Of a DNA stretch of 64,000 nucleotides, positions 24,843-33,763 are shown one piece after another. The notes beneath the pieces were generated by a model. That model did not search any database, was not told the origin of the DNA, and saw nothing but the letters and a program-made list of their open reading frames with translations. Source of the stretch: Bradyrhizobium guangdongense (GTDB lineage: Bacteria; Pseudomonadota; Alphaproteobacteria; Rhizobiales; Xanthobacteraceae). The translations under genes and the position numbers were made by a program. The stretch lies in assembly GCF_004114975.1 (NCBI RefSeq), contig NZ_CP030051.1, positions 3,906,001-3,970,000 of the forward strand, given 5' to 3'. The first letter of the stretch is position 1. Each line of letters opens with the position of its first letter.

Positions 24843-26983
24843 GTGATGGAATGAACAAGCCGCTGAACGATGGCGTGGATGGCCGGGACAAGCCCGGCCA
24901 TGACGGAATGCGGAGTAGGGGCTATCGCGTCCTCTCTGCCCTCGCGCTCGCATTCATCCTCGCGATTATCGGATTCGTCTGCTGGGTCTATTCCCTCGGC
25001 CCGCTGCCGCTCGAGGAAGCGCGCCGTGTTTCCACCACGGTCATCGACCGCAGCGGCAAGCTGCTGCGTGCCTACGCCATGGCGGACGGACGCTGGCGGC
25101 TGCCGGTCGATGCCAAAGCCAGTGTCGATCCGACGTATCTCAAGCTGCTGTTCGCCTATGAGGACCAGCGCTTCTATGCCCATGACGGCATCGATCCCCT
25201 GGCGCTGGGCCGCGCCGCGATCCAGCTTGCGACGCGTGGGCACATCGTGTCCGGCGGCTCGACCATCTCGATGCAGCTCGCCCGTCTGATGGAGCCGCGG
25301 CGGCAGCGCTCGCTCTACGCAAAACTGCATCAGATCGTCCGCGCGATCGAGCTGGAGCGCAGCTTGAGCAAGGACGAGATTCTCAACCTCTACCTCGCGC
25401 TCGCGCCCTATGGCGGCAATCTCGAAGGTATCCGCGCCGCATCGATCGCCTATCTCGGCAAGGAGCCGAAGCGGCTGTCGCTGGCCGAGGCTGCGTTGCT
25501 GGTGGCGCTGCCGCAATCGCCGGAGACGCGCCGGCTCGACCGCCATCCCGATATCGCGCGTACCGCGCGCGATCGTGTGCTCGACCGCATGGTCGAGGAC
25601 CATGTGGTGAGTGCGGAGGACGCCAGGCAGGCGAGGGCAGTTCCCGTTCCGAAGCTGCGCAAGCCGATGCCGATCCTGGCGCCGCATGCCTCAGACACTG
25701 CGCTGGCGACTTTCAAGGATGCGCCGGTCATCAGCCTGACCCTGGACGCTAATCTCCAGAAGGTGCTGGAGCCGCTGGCGCGCGACCGCGCCATCGCGCT
25801 GGGACCGAACGTCTCGGTCGGCATCATCGTGATCGACAACGACAGCGGCGACGTGCTCGCCCGCGTCGGCTCGGCGGATTATTTCGACGAGAGCCGGGCA
25901 GGGCAGGTCGACATGACGCGCGCTATCCGCTCGCCGGGCTCGACGCTGAAACCGTTCATCTACGGCCTCGCCTTCGAAGACGGTTTTGTTCACCCCGACA
26001 GCCTGATCGACGACCGCCCGGTGCGCTTCGGCTCCTACGCGCCGGAAAATTTCGACATGACCTTCCAGGGCACGGTGCCGGTGAAGAAGGCGCTGCAGAT
26101 GTCGCTGAACGTGCCGGCGATCGTGCTGCTCGACCGGGTCGGCTCGAGCCGTTTGGCCTCGCGGCTGCGACAGGCCGGCGCCAATCTGGTTCTGCCCAAA
26201 GACGAGGCACCGGGGCTCGCCATGGGGCTAGGCGGCGTCGGCGTCACGCTCCAGGATCTCGTGCAGCTCTATGCAGGATTCCCCCGGCTCGGCACCACCA
26301 AGCCGCTGCGCGAGGTCATGACGGCCAAGGACGATCGCGAGCCGCTGCGGCTGCTGGATCAGGTCGCAGCCTGGCAGGTCGGCAACGTGCTGCTGGGAAC
26401 CCCGCCGCCGGAAAACGCCGTCCATAACCGCATCGCCTTCAAGACCGGCACCTCCTATGGCTATCGGGACGCTTGGTCGGTCGGCTTCGACGGCCGGATG
26501 ACCATCGGCGTCTGGGTCGGCAGGCCCGACGGTGCGCCGGTTCCCGGTCTGATCGGCCGCGTCGCCGCGGCGCCCATCCTGTTCGATGCCTTCGCACGCA
26601 GCGGAAAAACTCTGGTTCCGCTGCCGAAGCCGCCGCGGGGAACCCTGGTGGCCAGCAACGCCAAGTTGCCGTTGCCGTTGCGACGGTTCCGACCCGTCGG
26701 GGAACTGGTCCGGACCGGCGGCGAGCAGGCCCTCCACATCCAGTTCCCGTTGAATGGCACAAGGATCGACGTGGATCGCTCAGGCGGCACTGAAGGCGCG
26801 GCCATGCCCGTGAAGGTCGCCGGCGGGGTATTGCCGATGACCGTGATGGTCAACGGCACCGCGCGCGGCGAGATCGACGGACGGCGCCAGCGCTTGATCG
26901 ATCCGCCCGGCCCGGGCTTTGCCAGGCTGACCGTGATCGACGCCACGGGCGCCGCGGACACAGTTGTCATTCGAATTCAATGA
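24839..26983 (+). CDS. pbpC: Penicillin-binding protein 1C
   Basis: This bifunctional peptidoglycan synthase has up to 714 residues. After an N-terminal membrane helix, the GT51 glycosyltransferase carries EDQRFYAHDGID (catalytic Glu at about 108) and GGSTISMQLARL. The transpeptidase has the SxxK motif in SPGSTLKPF (Ser about 368), an S-x-N in MSLNVPA, and KTGTSYGYRDAW (Lys about 535). A PBP1C-type C-terminal beta domain closes it. Starts are GTG 24839 (overlapping the A2M stop), ATG 24851 or ATG 24908. The first two place a dispersed palindrome inside the coding region, so 24908 (691 residues) may be right. It probably repairs wall damage alongside the macroglobulin. Confidence 0.93.
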   Translation: MSDGMNKPLNDGVDGRDKPGHDGMRSRGYRVLSALALAFILAIIGFVCWVYSLGPLPLEEARRVSTTVIDRSGKLLRAYAMADGRWRLPVDAKASVDPTYLKLLFAYEDQRFYAHDGIDPLALGRAAIQLATRGHIVSGGSTISMQLARLMEPRRQRSLYAKLHQIVRAIELERSLSKDEILNLYLALAPYGGNLEGIRAASIAYLGKEPKRLSLAEAALLVALPQSPETRRLDRHPDIARTARDRVLDRMVEDHVVSAEDARQARAVPVPKLRKPMPILAPHASDTALATFKDAPVISLTLDANLQKVLEPLARDRAIALGPNVSVGIIVIDNDSGDVLARVGSADYFDESRAGQVDMTRAIRSPGSTLKPFIYGLAFEDGFVHPDSLIDDRPVRFGSYAPENFDMTFQGTVPVKKALQMSLNVPAIVLLDRVGSSRLASRLRQAGANLVLPKDEAPGLAMGLGGVGVTLQDLVQLYAGFPRLGTTKPLREVMTAKDDREPLRLLDQVAAWQVGNVLLGTPPPENAVHNRIAFKTGTSYGYRDAWSVGFDGRMTIGVWVGRPDGAPVPGLIGRVAAAPILFDAFARSGKTLVPLPKPPRGTLVASNAKLPLPLRRFRPVGELVRTGGEQALHIQFPLNGTRIDVDRSGGTEGAAMPVKVAGGVLPMTVMVNGTARGEIDGRRQRLIDPPGPGFARLTVIDATGAADTVVIRIQ
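24880..24900. repeat. REP-like palindrome at the 5' end of pbpC
   Basis: TGGCCGGG at 24880-24887 and CCCGGCCA at 24893-24900 enclose ACAAG. I recognise this as a very common dispersed palindrome in Bradyrhizobium genomes; read in one frame it gives the familiar spurious AGLVPAIH-type peptide. It falls just before or inside the start of pbpC, depending on the start codon used. Confidence 0.8.
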
Positions 26984-27033
26984 CGGTGGCTTAAGCGGTT
27001 GTGGCGATGGCGGTTTCAGCGTAAGCGGAACCA

Positions 27034-28776
27034 ATGGCCGAGACCTACCCGACTCCCCGTTTTGGAGCGCCCCGAGAGCCGAAAACGCCCGTGAATCCGG
27101 GCAGTGGGCTCGTGCGGATGCTCGACTTCGTCACTGCCAGCCACGCCCGCGCCGTGGGCTTCCTGGTGCTGAGCGCGCTCCTGCTGTTTCTGCCGGGATT
27201 CTTCACCATCCCGCCGGTCGATCGCGATGAGGCCCGCTTCGCGCAGGCCACCAAGCAGATGGTCGAGAGCGGCGATTATGTCGATATCCGCTTCCAGGAG
27301 GACGTGCGCTACAAGAAACCGGTCGGCATCTACTGGTTGCAATCCGCGGCCGTCGAGGTCGCGACGGCGCTGAAGCTGCCAAAGGCTGAATTGCGGATCT
27401 GGGTCTATCGGCTGCCGTCGCTCGCCGGGGCGATCGGCGCGGTGCTGATGACCTATTGGACGGCGCTCGGCTTCGTGACGCGGCGAGCCGCAGTGCTTGC
27501 TGCCCTGCTGATGTCCGCCTCCGTGCTGCTCGGTGTCGAAGCGCGTCTGGCCAAGACCGACGCCGTGCTGCTGTTCTCGGTGGTCGCTGCGATGGGCGCG
27601 ATGGCGCGGGCCTATCTGTCCTGGCAGCGCGCCGAGGACGAGACCCATCCGCCGTGGAGCTGGCCCGCGATCTTCTGGACCGCGCTCGCTGTCGGCATCC
27701 TGATCAAGGGCCCATTGATCCTGATGTTCGCGGGCCTGACCATCGTCGCGCTCGCGATCCAGGACCGCGATGCCTCCTGGCTGTGGCGCTTGCGTCCGGT
27801 CTGGGGCCTGATGTGGATGCTGGTGCTGGTGTTGCCCTGGTTCGTCGCCATCTTCTGGCGCGCGGGCGATGCCTTCTTCGCCGATTCCGTCGGCGGCGAC
27901 ATGCTGAGCAAGCTCGCTGCGCAGGAATCCCATGGGGCGCCGCCCGGACTTTACCTGGCGCTGTTCTGGATCACGTTCTGGCCCGGTGCTCCGCTCGCGG
28001 CGATGGCGGCACCCGCGGTATGGCGGGCGCGGCGCGAGCCCGGCGCGCAGTTCCTGCTGGCCTGGCTGATCCCGTCCTGGATCGTATTCGAGGCGGTCCT
28101 GACCAAGCTGCCGCACTACGTGCTGCCGCTCTATCCTGCGATTGCGATCCTCACCGCCGGAGCGCTGGAGCGTAACGTGCTCTCGCGCTCCTGGCTGGCG
28201 CGCGGCTCGGCCTGGTGGTTCGCGGTTCCTGCCGCCGGCTCGATCATTGCGGTGATCGGCGCCGTGATGCTGACCCGGCAGCCGGCTTTCGTGGCTTGGC
28301 CTTTCATCGCGGCCTCGCTGATCTTCGGCCTGTTCGCCTGGTGGCTTTACGACAATAACCGCGCGGAGCGCTCGTTGCTCAACGCCCTGGCCGCCGCGCT
28401 GATGCTGGCCGTCGTGGTTTACGGCATCGTGCTGCCGTCGCTGACACCGCTGTTTCCGAGCATCGAGATCGCGCGCGCCTTGCGCAACGTGACCTGCGTC
28501 GGCCCCAGGGCGGCAGCTGCCGGCTATCACGAGCCGAGCCTCGTCTTCCTGACGGGAACGCAGACGCTGCTGACCGACGGATCTGGCGCCGCCGATTTCC
28601 TCCGGCAGGGAAGTTGTCGGTTTGCGCTGATCGAGCAGCGTTCGGAGCGCAGCTTCGCGCAGCGCGCCGAGGCGATCGGGCTTCGCTACAAGGTCGGCGC
28701 GCGCATCGACGGCTATAATTTCTCGCAAGGACGCGCGATCTCGATCTCGATCTTCCGCTCCGAGGGCACCGAATAG
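27034..28776 (+). CDS. GT39 (ArnT-like) glycosyltransferase
   Basis: This 580-residue inner-membrane protein has about 12 hydrophobic segments. Like ArnT and protein mannosyltransferases, it has an acidic motif in the first periplasmic loop (PPVDRDEARFAQATKQM, residues 64-80), followed by RYKKPVGIYWLQ. These enzymes move a sugar from a polyprenyl-phosphate donor to lipid A or a similar acceptor on the periplasmic side. It is the first gene of a cassette with a PAP2 phosphatase, a GT2 enzyme and an LpxB-N-like protein. The donor could be the polyprenyl-linked sugar made by that GT2. The C-terminal soluble domain is short. Sugar identity is unknown. Confidence 0.9.
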   Translation: MAETYPTPRFGAPREPKTPVNPGSGLVRMLDFVTASHARAVGFLVLSALLLFLPGFFTIPPVDRDEARFAQATKQMVESGDYVDIRFQEDVRYKKPVGIYWLQSAAVEVATALKLPKAELRIWVYRLPSLAGAIGAVLMTYWTALGFVTRRAAVLAALLMSASVLLGVEARLAKTDAVLLFSVVAAMGAMARAYLSWQRAEDETHPPWSWPAIFWTALAVGILIKGPLILMFAGLTIVALAIQDRDASWLWRLRPVWGLMWMLVLVLPWFVAIFWRAGDAFFADSVGGDMLSKLAAQESHGAPPGLYLALFWITFWPGAPLAAMAAPAVWRARREPGAQFLLAWLIPSWIVFEAVLTKLPHYVLPLYPAIAILTAGALERNVLSRSWLARGSAWWFAVPAAGSIIAVIGAVMLTRQPAFVAWPFIAASLIFGLFAWWLYDNNRAERSLLNALAAALMLAVVVYGIVLPSLTPLFPSIEIARALRNVTCVGPRAAAAGYHEPSLVFLTGTQTLLTDGSGAADFLRQGSCRFALIEQRSERSFAQRAEAIGLRYKVGARIDGYNFSQGRAISISIFRSEGTE

Positions 28777-28777
28777 G

Positions 28778-29611
28778 ATGTCGGGCTCCCCCTCCATCGC
28801 GCCGCGTGCGAGTTACCCGCTGCAGCTGCTCACCGTCACCGGGCACGCGCTGGCGCAGCTCGTGCGCGCCCCCACGCATTCGCGCCGCGCCGCGGCTGCG
28901 CGAAAACTGGCGCGGCATTCGCTTTGGCTCAGCGCGGCGGGCGCAGCGCTGATCATCGTGCTGATGCTCGCCTTTGACCGGACCGAGATCCAGCTGATGC
29001 CGGCGCGCGGCACGCCGGCGCTCTGGCCGATCCGGATCCTCACCGATTTCGGCAAGGACGTGAATGTGCTCTCCGTGCTGGGCATTGCGCTGGTGATCGT
29101 GGCGCTCGTGACCGCTGGGATGCACGGCACGCGCCGCGCGCTGCTGCTCGGCCTTGGCACGAGGCTGCAATATCTGTTTCTGTCCGTTGCCGTCTCGGTG
29201 TTCGTCGCCGAGATCCTGAAATATCTCATCGGCCGCGGGCGGCCGTTCGTCGGCGGCAAGGCCGATCCTTTCAACTTCATCCCCTTCGAGGGGACGGGGG
29301 CTTATACCAGCCTGCCGTCGGGCCACGCGGTGACGGCGTGCGCGTTGGCGTTTGCGGTCGCGGCACTTTGGCCGCGCCTGCGCGCCGTCATGTTCACTTA
29401 CGCAATCGTGATCTTGCTGACGCGCCTCGTCCTGCTCGCACACCACCCGAGCGACGTCACGGCGGGCGCGCTGGTCGGCATGGTCGGCGCCATGGCGGTC
29501 CGCTACTGGTTTGCGGCCCGCCGGCTCGCTTTTGCCATCCAGGCGGACGGCACCATCGTGCCGCTTCCGGGGCGCTTCAAAAGGGTTGCCCGTAGCCCGT
29601 CAGCCCCATAA
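28778..29611 (+). CDS. PAP2-family membrane phosphatase
   Basis: This 277-residue membrane protein starts one base after the GT39 stop. The three PAP2 signatures are present in order: KYLIGRGRP (motif 1, K-x6-R-P), PSGH in SLPSGHAVTA (motif 2) and R-x5-H-x3-D in TRLVLLAHHPSD (motif 3 with catalytic His). About six membrane helices are predicted. In this setting it is probably a lipid A or polyprenyl-pyrophosphate phosphatase, like rhizobial LpxE or undecaprenyl-pyrophosphate phosphatases; the sequence alone does not decide which. Co-transcription with its neighbours fits a role in clearing a phosphate before sugar addition. Confidence 0.9.
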   Translation: MSGSPSIAPRASYPLQLLTVTGHALAQLVRAPTHSRRAAAARKLARHSLWLSAAGAALIIVLMLAFDRTEIQLMPARGTPALWPIRILTDFGKDVNVLSVLGIALVIVALVTAGMHGTRRALLLGLGTRLQYLFLSVAVSVFVAEILKYLIGRGRPFVGGKADPFNFIPFEGTGAYTSLPSGHAVTACALAFAVAALWPRLRAVMFTYAIVILLTRLVLLAHHPSDVTAGALVGMVGAMAVRYWFAARRLAFAIQADGTIVPLPGRFKRVARSPSAP

Positions 29612-29677
29612 AAGCGGCTGCCTGCCGGGGCCGTCGGTTCCAGAGGTCGCAGGCCAATCCAACCACGAGCGCTCGAT

Positions 29678-30412
29678 TTGTCGTCGTCCCAGCCTTCGGT
29701 TTCCATCGTTGTCCCCGTGCGCAACGAAGCCGACAACATTGCGCCCCTGATCGAGGAGATCACGGCCGCGCTCGATGGCCGCTGGGCCTACGAGATCATC
29801 TATGTCAATGACGGCTCGACCGATGCGACCGGCGAGCGGCTCGCGGCGATCATGGCGCAACGGGACAATCTGCGGCAGTTGCGCCACACGAAATCGGGCG
29901 GCCAGTCGGCGGCAGTGCGCAGCGGCGTGCGCGCGGCGCGCGGTTCGATCGTGGCGACGCTCGACGGTGACGGCCAGAACAATCCCGCCTTCCTGCCCGA
30001 TCTGATCGCGGCGGTGGAGAAGGGCGCCCATGTCGGGCTCGCCGCGGGTCAGCGCGTCGGGCGCAAGGACACCGGCTTCAAGAAATTCCAGTCGCGCGTC
30101 GCCAACAAGGTCCGCAACGCGATCCTGAAGGATGGCACGCGCGATACCGGTTGCGGGCTGAAGGCGTTCCGGCGCGAAGTCTTCCTGATGATGCCCTATT
30201 TCGACGGGCTGCACCGCTTCCTGCCGGCGCTGATCCGCCGCGAAGGTTTTGACATCGCCTATGTCGATGTGATCGACCGGCCGCGCCATTCCGGCGTATC
30301 CAACTACGGATTCTTCGACCGGCTATGGATCGGGATCATGGATCTCGCCGGGGTGTGGTGGCTGATCCGCCGCAAGAAACCGACGCCTGAAGTGACCGAG
30401 GTGAAGGCATGA
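29678..30412 (+). CDS. GT2 polyprenyl-phosphate glycosyltransferase
   Basis: This 244-residue protein of the dolichyl-phosphate mannose synthase / RgtE / ArnC type opens with VSIVVPVRNEADNI. It has VNDGSTDATGERL near residues 46-58 and LDGDGQNNP (DxD-type metal site) near 100, ending in a basic RRKKPTPE tail after one amphipathic or membrane helix. It lacks the two C-terminal helices of ArnC, as do several rhizobial Dod-P-sugar synthases. Translation seems to start at TTG 29678; no ATG gives the first beta strand. Its last codons overlap the next gene start (ATGA), so it is tightly coupled to the LpxB-N-like protein. Confidence 0.88.
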   Translation: MSSSQPSVSIVVPVRNEADNIAPLIEEITAALDGRWAYEIIYVNDGSTDATGERLAAIMAQRDNLRQLRHTKSGGQSAAVRSGVRAARGSIVATLDGDGQNNPAFLPDLIAAVEKGAHVGLAAGQRVGRKDTGFKKFQSRVANKVRNAILKDGTRDTGCGLKAFRREVFLMMPYFDGLHRFLPALIRREGFDIAYVDVIDRPRHSGVSNYGFFDRLWIGIMDLAGVWWLIRRKKPTPEVTEVKA

Positions 30413-30747
30413 TCATCCAGTACGGCCAGGCGCTGAGCAATTATCTCTACGACGTCTTCGTCGCCAAGTTCGATTTCTGGCTGGCTTTCGGCCTTGTTGC
30501 ACAGCTGTTCTTCACCGCGCGCTTCCTGGTGCAGTGGATCGCGAGCGAGCGCGCCGGCAACAGCGTGGTGCCGATGGCGTTCTGGTTCTGCTCGATGGGC
30601 GGCGGCCTGATGACGCTGGTCTACGGCGTCGTGAAGCGCGAGCCCGTCATCATCCTCGGGCAGGCGCTGGCGACCGTCATCTATGTCCGCAACATCATGC
30701 TGATCATCAAGAACCGCGGCCGCACGTCGAAGACGCTGGAGCGGTGA
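30409..30747 (+). CDS. Lipid-A-disaccharide synthase N-terminal-domain membrane protein
   Basis: This 112-residue protein has about three membrane helices. It matches the stand-alone LABN domain (named after the extra N-terminal part of some LpxB proteins): FDFWLAFGLVAQLFFTARFLVQW, then ERAGNSVVPMAFWFCSMGGGLMTLVYG. Such small proteins sit beside GT2 and GT39 enzymes and are thought to help flip or present polyprenyl-phosphate sugars; that role is inferred from context rather than proven. The ATG overlaps the GT2 stop. The stop is only nine bases from the end of the convergent Na/Pi transporter gene. Confidence 0.88.
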   Translation: MIIQYGQALSNYLYDVFVAKFDFWLAFGLVAQLFFTARFLVQWIASERAGNSVVPMAFWFCSMGGGLMTLVYGVVKREPVIILGQALATVIYVRNIMLIIKNRGRTSKTLER

Positions 30748-30756
30748 TCGGAAGCT

Positions 30757-32445
30757 CTAACGCGGCAGCGCCGTCGCGCCTGAAGCGGGCAGGGCTGATG
30801 TCTCCGCCTCGGTCCGGCGGTAGGGCTCTCCTGCTGCATCCAGCACGGGATAGGCGACCGAGCAGATATGCGAGTGGATGCGCCTGAGATCGCGCAGCAC
30901 GTCCAGATGCAGCGAGGTGGTCTCGATGGTCTCCGGGCGCCCCTCGCGCAGGCGGTCGAGATGGCGTTCGACGGCGGCAAGCTCGGTGTTCTTCAGCGCG
31001 GTCTTTTCCACCAGCAGCTTGCGGGCCTCGTTGGCATCGCCCGACATGAACACGCCGAACGCGATCCGCAATGACTCCATCGTGCGCTTGTGGAAGGCGG
31101 CGAGCTCGTCCGCGCCCTCGGGCGAGAACTGGAAGCGCCGCTTGATCTTCTTGGTGGCGAGCTCGCTCAGATTCTTGTCGATGATGTCGCCGATATGTTC
31201 GAGGTTGATGGCGAAGGAGATGATCTCCATTGCACGCCGGCCCTCGCTCTCGTCGAGACTGCCGCGGGTCAGCTTCGTGACGTAGAGCTTGATGGCCTCG
31301 TCGAGGCTGTCGACGACATTGTCCGTCTTCGAGACCTGGTCGACCAGCGAGCGATCGCCCGTCATCATCGCAGCCATCACCTTGCGCAGCATGGTTTCGA
31401 CGAGATCGCCCATGCGCAACGTCTCGCGGGCAGCATCGGCGAGCGCGAGCGAGGGTGTCTCCAGCGCGCTTTCATCGAGATAGCGGGGCCGAGCCGGATC
31501 GGTCTCCTGCACACGATCGGGCAGCAGGCGGGTCAGCAGGCGCGACATGCCATCGAGCAGGCCGATGAAGATGACGGCCGTGCCGACGTTGAAAGCGATG
31601 TGAAACGCCGCGATCATCTTGGCGAGGTCGGGCTGCCAGGCGTGCATGTGGCTCGCGATCGTGCCCAGGAACGGCAGGACCAGTGCAATGCCGATGACGC
31701 GATTGACGAGATTGCCCACCGGCAGACGATAGCTAGCGGGATCGTCGCGCCTTGCGCCTTCAAACACAGGATTGACGGCACTGCCGAGATTGGCACCCAA
31801 CACCAGCGCCAGCGCCGCATCGGGCGTGATGAACTGCGAATAAGCCAGCGACATGATCAGCAGCACGCTGGCGACGCTCGAATGCACGGCCCATGTGAGC
31901 ACTGCGGCGACAATGATGCACAGGATGGGGTCGCCCGTGATCGCCGACATCACGACGCGCACACCCGGCGCGTTCTCCGCCGGCGCCAGTGTATCGAGCA
32001 GGATGTGCAGCGACAGCAGCATCAAGCCGAGGCCGATGCAAAGCCGGCCGATATCCTTGATCCGCGAGCGCGGGCCGGAACGAAAGGCGACGAGGCCTAG
32101 CACGAACAGTACGGGCGCAATGGCTGCGATATTGAACGACAGCGCCTGCACGATGAGCGTCGTGCCGACATTGGCTCCCAACATGATAGCAAGCGCGGCC
32201 ACGAGGCTGAGCAGGCCCTCGGCGGCAAAGGAGCTGGTCAGCAGCGCGGTCGCCGTGCTGCTCTGAAGCAGTGCGGTGAGGCCGAGGCCCGCGGCAAATG
32301 CGCTGAAGCGGTTGCCGAGCGCCTTGCCAAGCAGGCGTCGCAGATCGGGGCCGAAGGCGCGCAGGATGCCGCTCTGGACCATGTGCAGGCCCCACAGCAG
32401 CAACGCCACGCCGCCCATCAGATCGAGCAGAACCAACGTTCCCAT
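30757..32445 (-). CDS. Na/Pi cotransporter family protein with PhoU-like tail
   Basis: This 562-residue protein has about eight to ten hydrophobic segments in the first 330 residues and a soluble tail. Both PNaS repeats are visible: QSSTATALL with GANVGTTL in the first half, and a second SSVASVLLIMSLA with GANLGSAVNP. The C-terminal 190 residues are helical and PhoU-like (ETMLRKVMAAMMTGDRSLVDQVSKTDNVVDSL, then INLEHIGDIIDKNL), as in the YjbB/NptA group. It probably exports or imports phosphate coupled to sodium. It is downstream of metC on the same strand with a gap of about 130 bases, so it may have its own promoter. Confidence 0.9.
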   Translation of the reverse strand: MGTLVLLDLMGGVALLLWGLHMVQSGILRAFGPDLRRLLGKALGNRFSAFAAGLGLTALLQSSTATALLTSSFAAEGLLSLVAALAIMLGANVGTTLIVQALSFNIAAIAPVLFVLGLVAFRSGPRSRIKDIGRLCIGLGLMLLSLHILLDTLAPAENAPGVRVVMSAITGDPILCIIVAAVLTWAVHSSVASVLLIMSLAYSQFITPDAALALVLGANLGSAVNPVFEGARRDDPASYRLPVGNLVNRVIGIALVLPFLGTIASHMHAWQPDLAKMIAAFHIAFNVGTAVIFIGLLDGMSRLLTRLLPDRVQETDPARPRYLDESALETPSLALADAARETLRMGDLVETMLRKVMAAMMTGDRSLVDQVSKTDNVVDSLDEAIKLYVTKLTRGSLDESEGRRAMEIISFAINLEHIGDIIDKNLSELATKKIKRRFQFSPEGADELAAFHKRTMESLRIAFGVFMSGDANEARKLLVEKTALKNTELAAVERHLDRLREGRPETIETTSLHLDVLRDLRRIHSHICSVAYPVLDAAGEPYRRTEAETSALPASGATALPR

Positions 32446-32578
32446 GCTCCGTGTCCGGATGAGAGTCGATTGGTGAGGCTAGCGCCAAATGCTTGAGGTT
32501 CAAACCATTTGTTGGCGCAGCCGCGTTAACGTCTGCGCCAGTTGTACGTTCCGCAGGCGCATTGCCTTGTGAGCAGGC

Positions 32579-33763
32579 TCACATTGCCGCTTTGAGGGCA
32601 GCGAAGCCGCGATCGAGATCGGCCTTGAGATCGTCGACGCTCTCGAGCCCGATGTGAAGGCGCAGTGTCGGACCGCCCGGCGCCCATTTGGTCGCGGTGC
32701 GATAGGCGTCGCAGTCGAAGGGAATCGCAAGGCTCTCGAAGCCGCCCCAGGAAAAGCCCATGCCGAACAGCTTGAGCGTGTTGAGCATGGTGTCGACGGA
32801 CTGCTGCGGAGCCGGCTTCAGCACGATGCTGAAAAGGCCCGAGGCGCCGGTGAAGTCGCGCTTCCAGATCGCATGACCCGGATCGGTCTCGAGCCCCGGA
32901 TGCAGCACGCGCGCGACCTCGGGTCTGGCGGCGAGCCAGCGCGCCATGTCGAGGCCGGAGCGATGATGCTGCGCGAGCCGCACTGATAGCGTGCGAAGGC
33001 CACGCAGCGCCAGGAAGACGTCATCAGGTCCGGCGCAGACGCCGAGCAGGCGGATGCCTTCCGTGATCTGCGGCCAGGCCTTGGCGTTGGCCGAGATAGT
33101 GCCGAACATGATGTCGGAATGGCCGCCGATATATTTGGTGGCGGCCTGCATGGAGATGTCGACGCCTTGCTCCAGCGAGCGGTGGTAGAGCGGCGTTGCC
33201 CACGTGTTGTCGTCGATGACGAGCGCGTCCTTCGCATGCGCGACCTCGGCGATGGCGCGAATATCAGGCATCTCGAACGATTGCGAGCCCGGCGCCTCGA
33301 CCAGCACGGCACGGGTGTTGGGCTTGAACAGCTTTTCGATGCCCGCACCGATCAGTGGATCGAAATAGGTGGTCTCGACGCCGTAGCGGGCGAGCATGCC
33401 GTTGCAAAAATTGCGTGAGGGCCGGTAGATGTTGTCGACGACCAGAAGATGGTCGCCGGTCTTCAGCACCGAGAGCAGGGTGGTGGAGATCGCCGAAAGC
33501 CCCGACGGCACGATGCCGACGCCGGCGCATTGCGGGCCCTCCAGCGCCATCAGCGTGTCCTGGAAGGCGCGCGTGGTCGGGGTGCCGTGGCGGCCATAGG
33601 TGAACTCGCCGCGATGGGCATGTAGGTCCTCGGCGGTCGGATAGAGCACGGTCGAGCCGTGGAACACCGGCGGATTGACGAACCCCTTCTGTGCCTTGGT
33701 GTCGCGGCCGGAGGTGACCAGCCGGGTTTCGGCCTGCTGCTGGAGGGGGTGCGAGGAATCCAT
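32579..33763 (-). CDS. metC: Cystathionine beta-lyase
   Basis: This 394-residue Cys/Met-metabolism PLP enzyme converts cystathionine to homocysteine, pyruvate and ammonia. Features: KGFVNPPVFHGSTVLYPT at the start, YGRHGTPT, the PSGLSAIST loop (86-94), Asp185 in IDDNTW, and the PLP lysine Lys210 in ATKYIGGHSD. The WATP and GGHSD details favour the MetC rather than gamma-synthase clade. The ATG at 33763 follows a leader with a possible UUCG-capped hairpin. It lies divergent from aapJ, and the sulphur-assimilation gene cysK is 5 kb away. A hairpin (GTGAGC, AG, GCTCAC) overlaps its stop codon. Confidence 0.93.
   Translation of the reverse strand: MDSSHPLQQQAETRLVTSGRDTKAQKGFVNPPVFHGSTVLYPTAEDLHAHRGEFTYGRHGTPTTRAFQDTLMALEGPQCAGVGIVPSGLSAISTTLLSVLKTGDHLLVVDNIYRPSRNFCNGMLARYGVETTYFDPLIGAGIEKLFKPNTRAVLVEAPGSQSFEMPDIRAIAEVAHAKDALVIDDNTWATPLYHRSLEQGVDISMQAATKYIGGHSDIMFGTISANAKAWPQITEGIRLLGVCAGPDDVFLALRGLRTLSVRLAQHHRSGLDMARWLAARPEVARVLHPGLETDPGHAIWKRDFTGASGLFSIVLKPAPQQSVDTMLNTLKLFGMGFSWGGFESLAIPFDCDAYRTATKWAPGGPTLRLHIGLESVDDLKADLDRGFAALKAAM

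Noticed and set aside
27016..28797. A long minus-strand frame opposite the GT39 gene
   Set aside because: It reads as Arg/Gln/His-rich nonsense; the plus strand has clear membrane helices and motifs.
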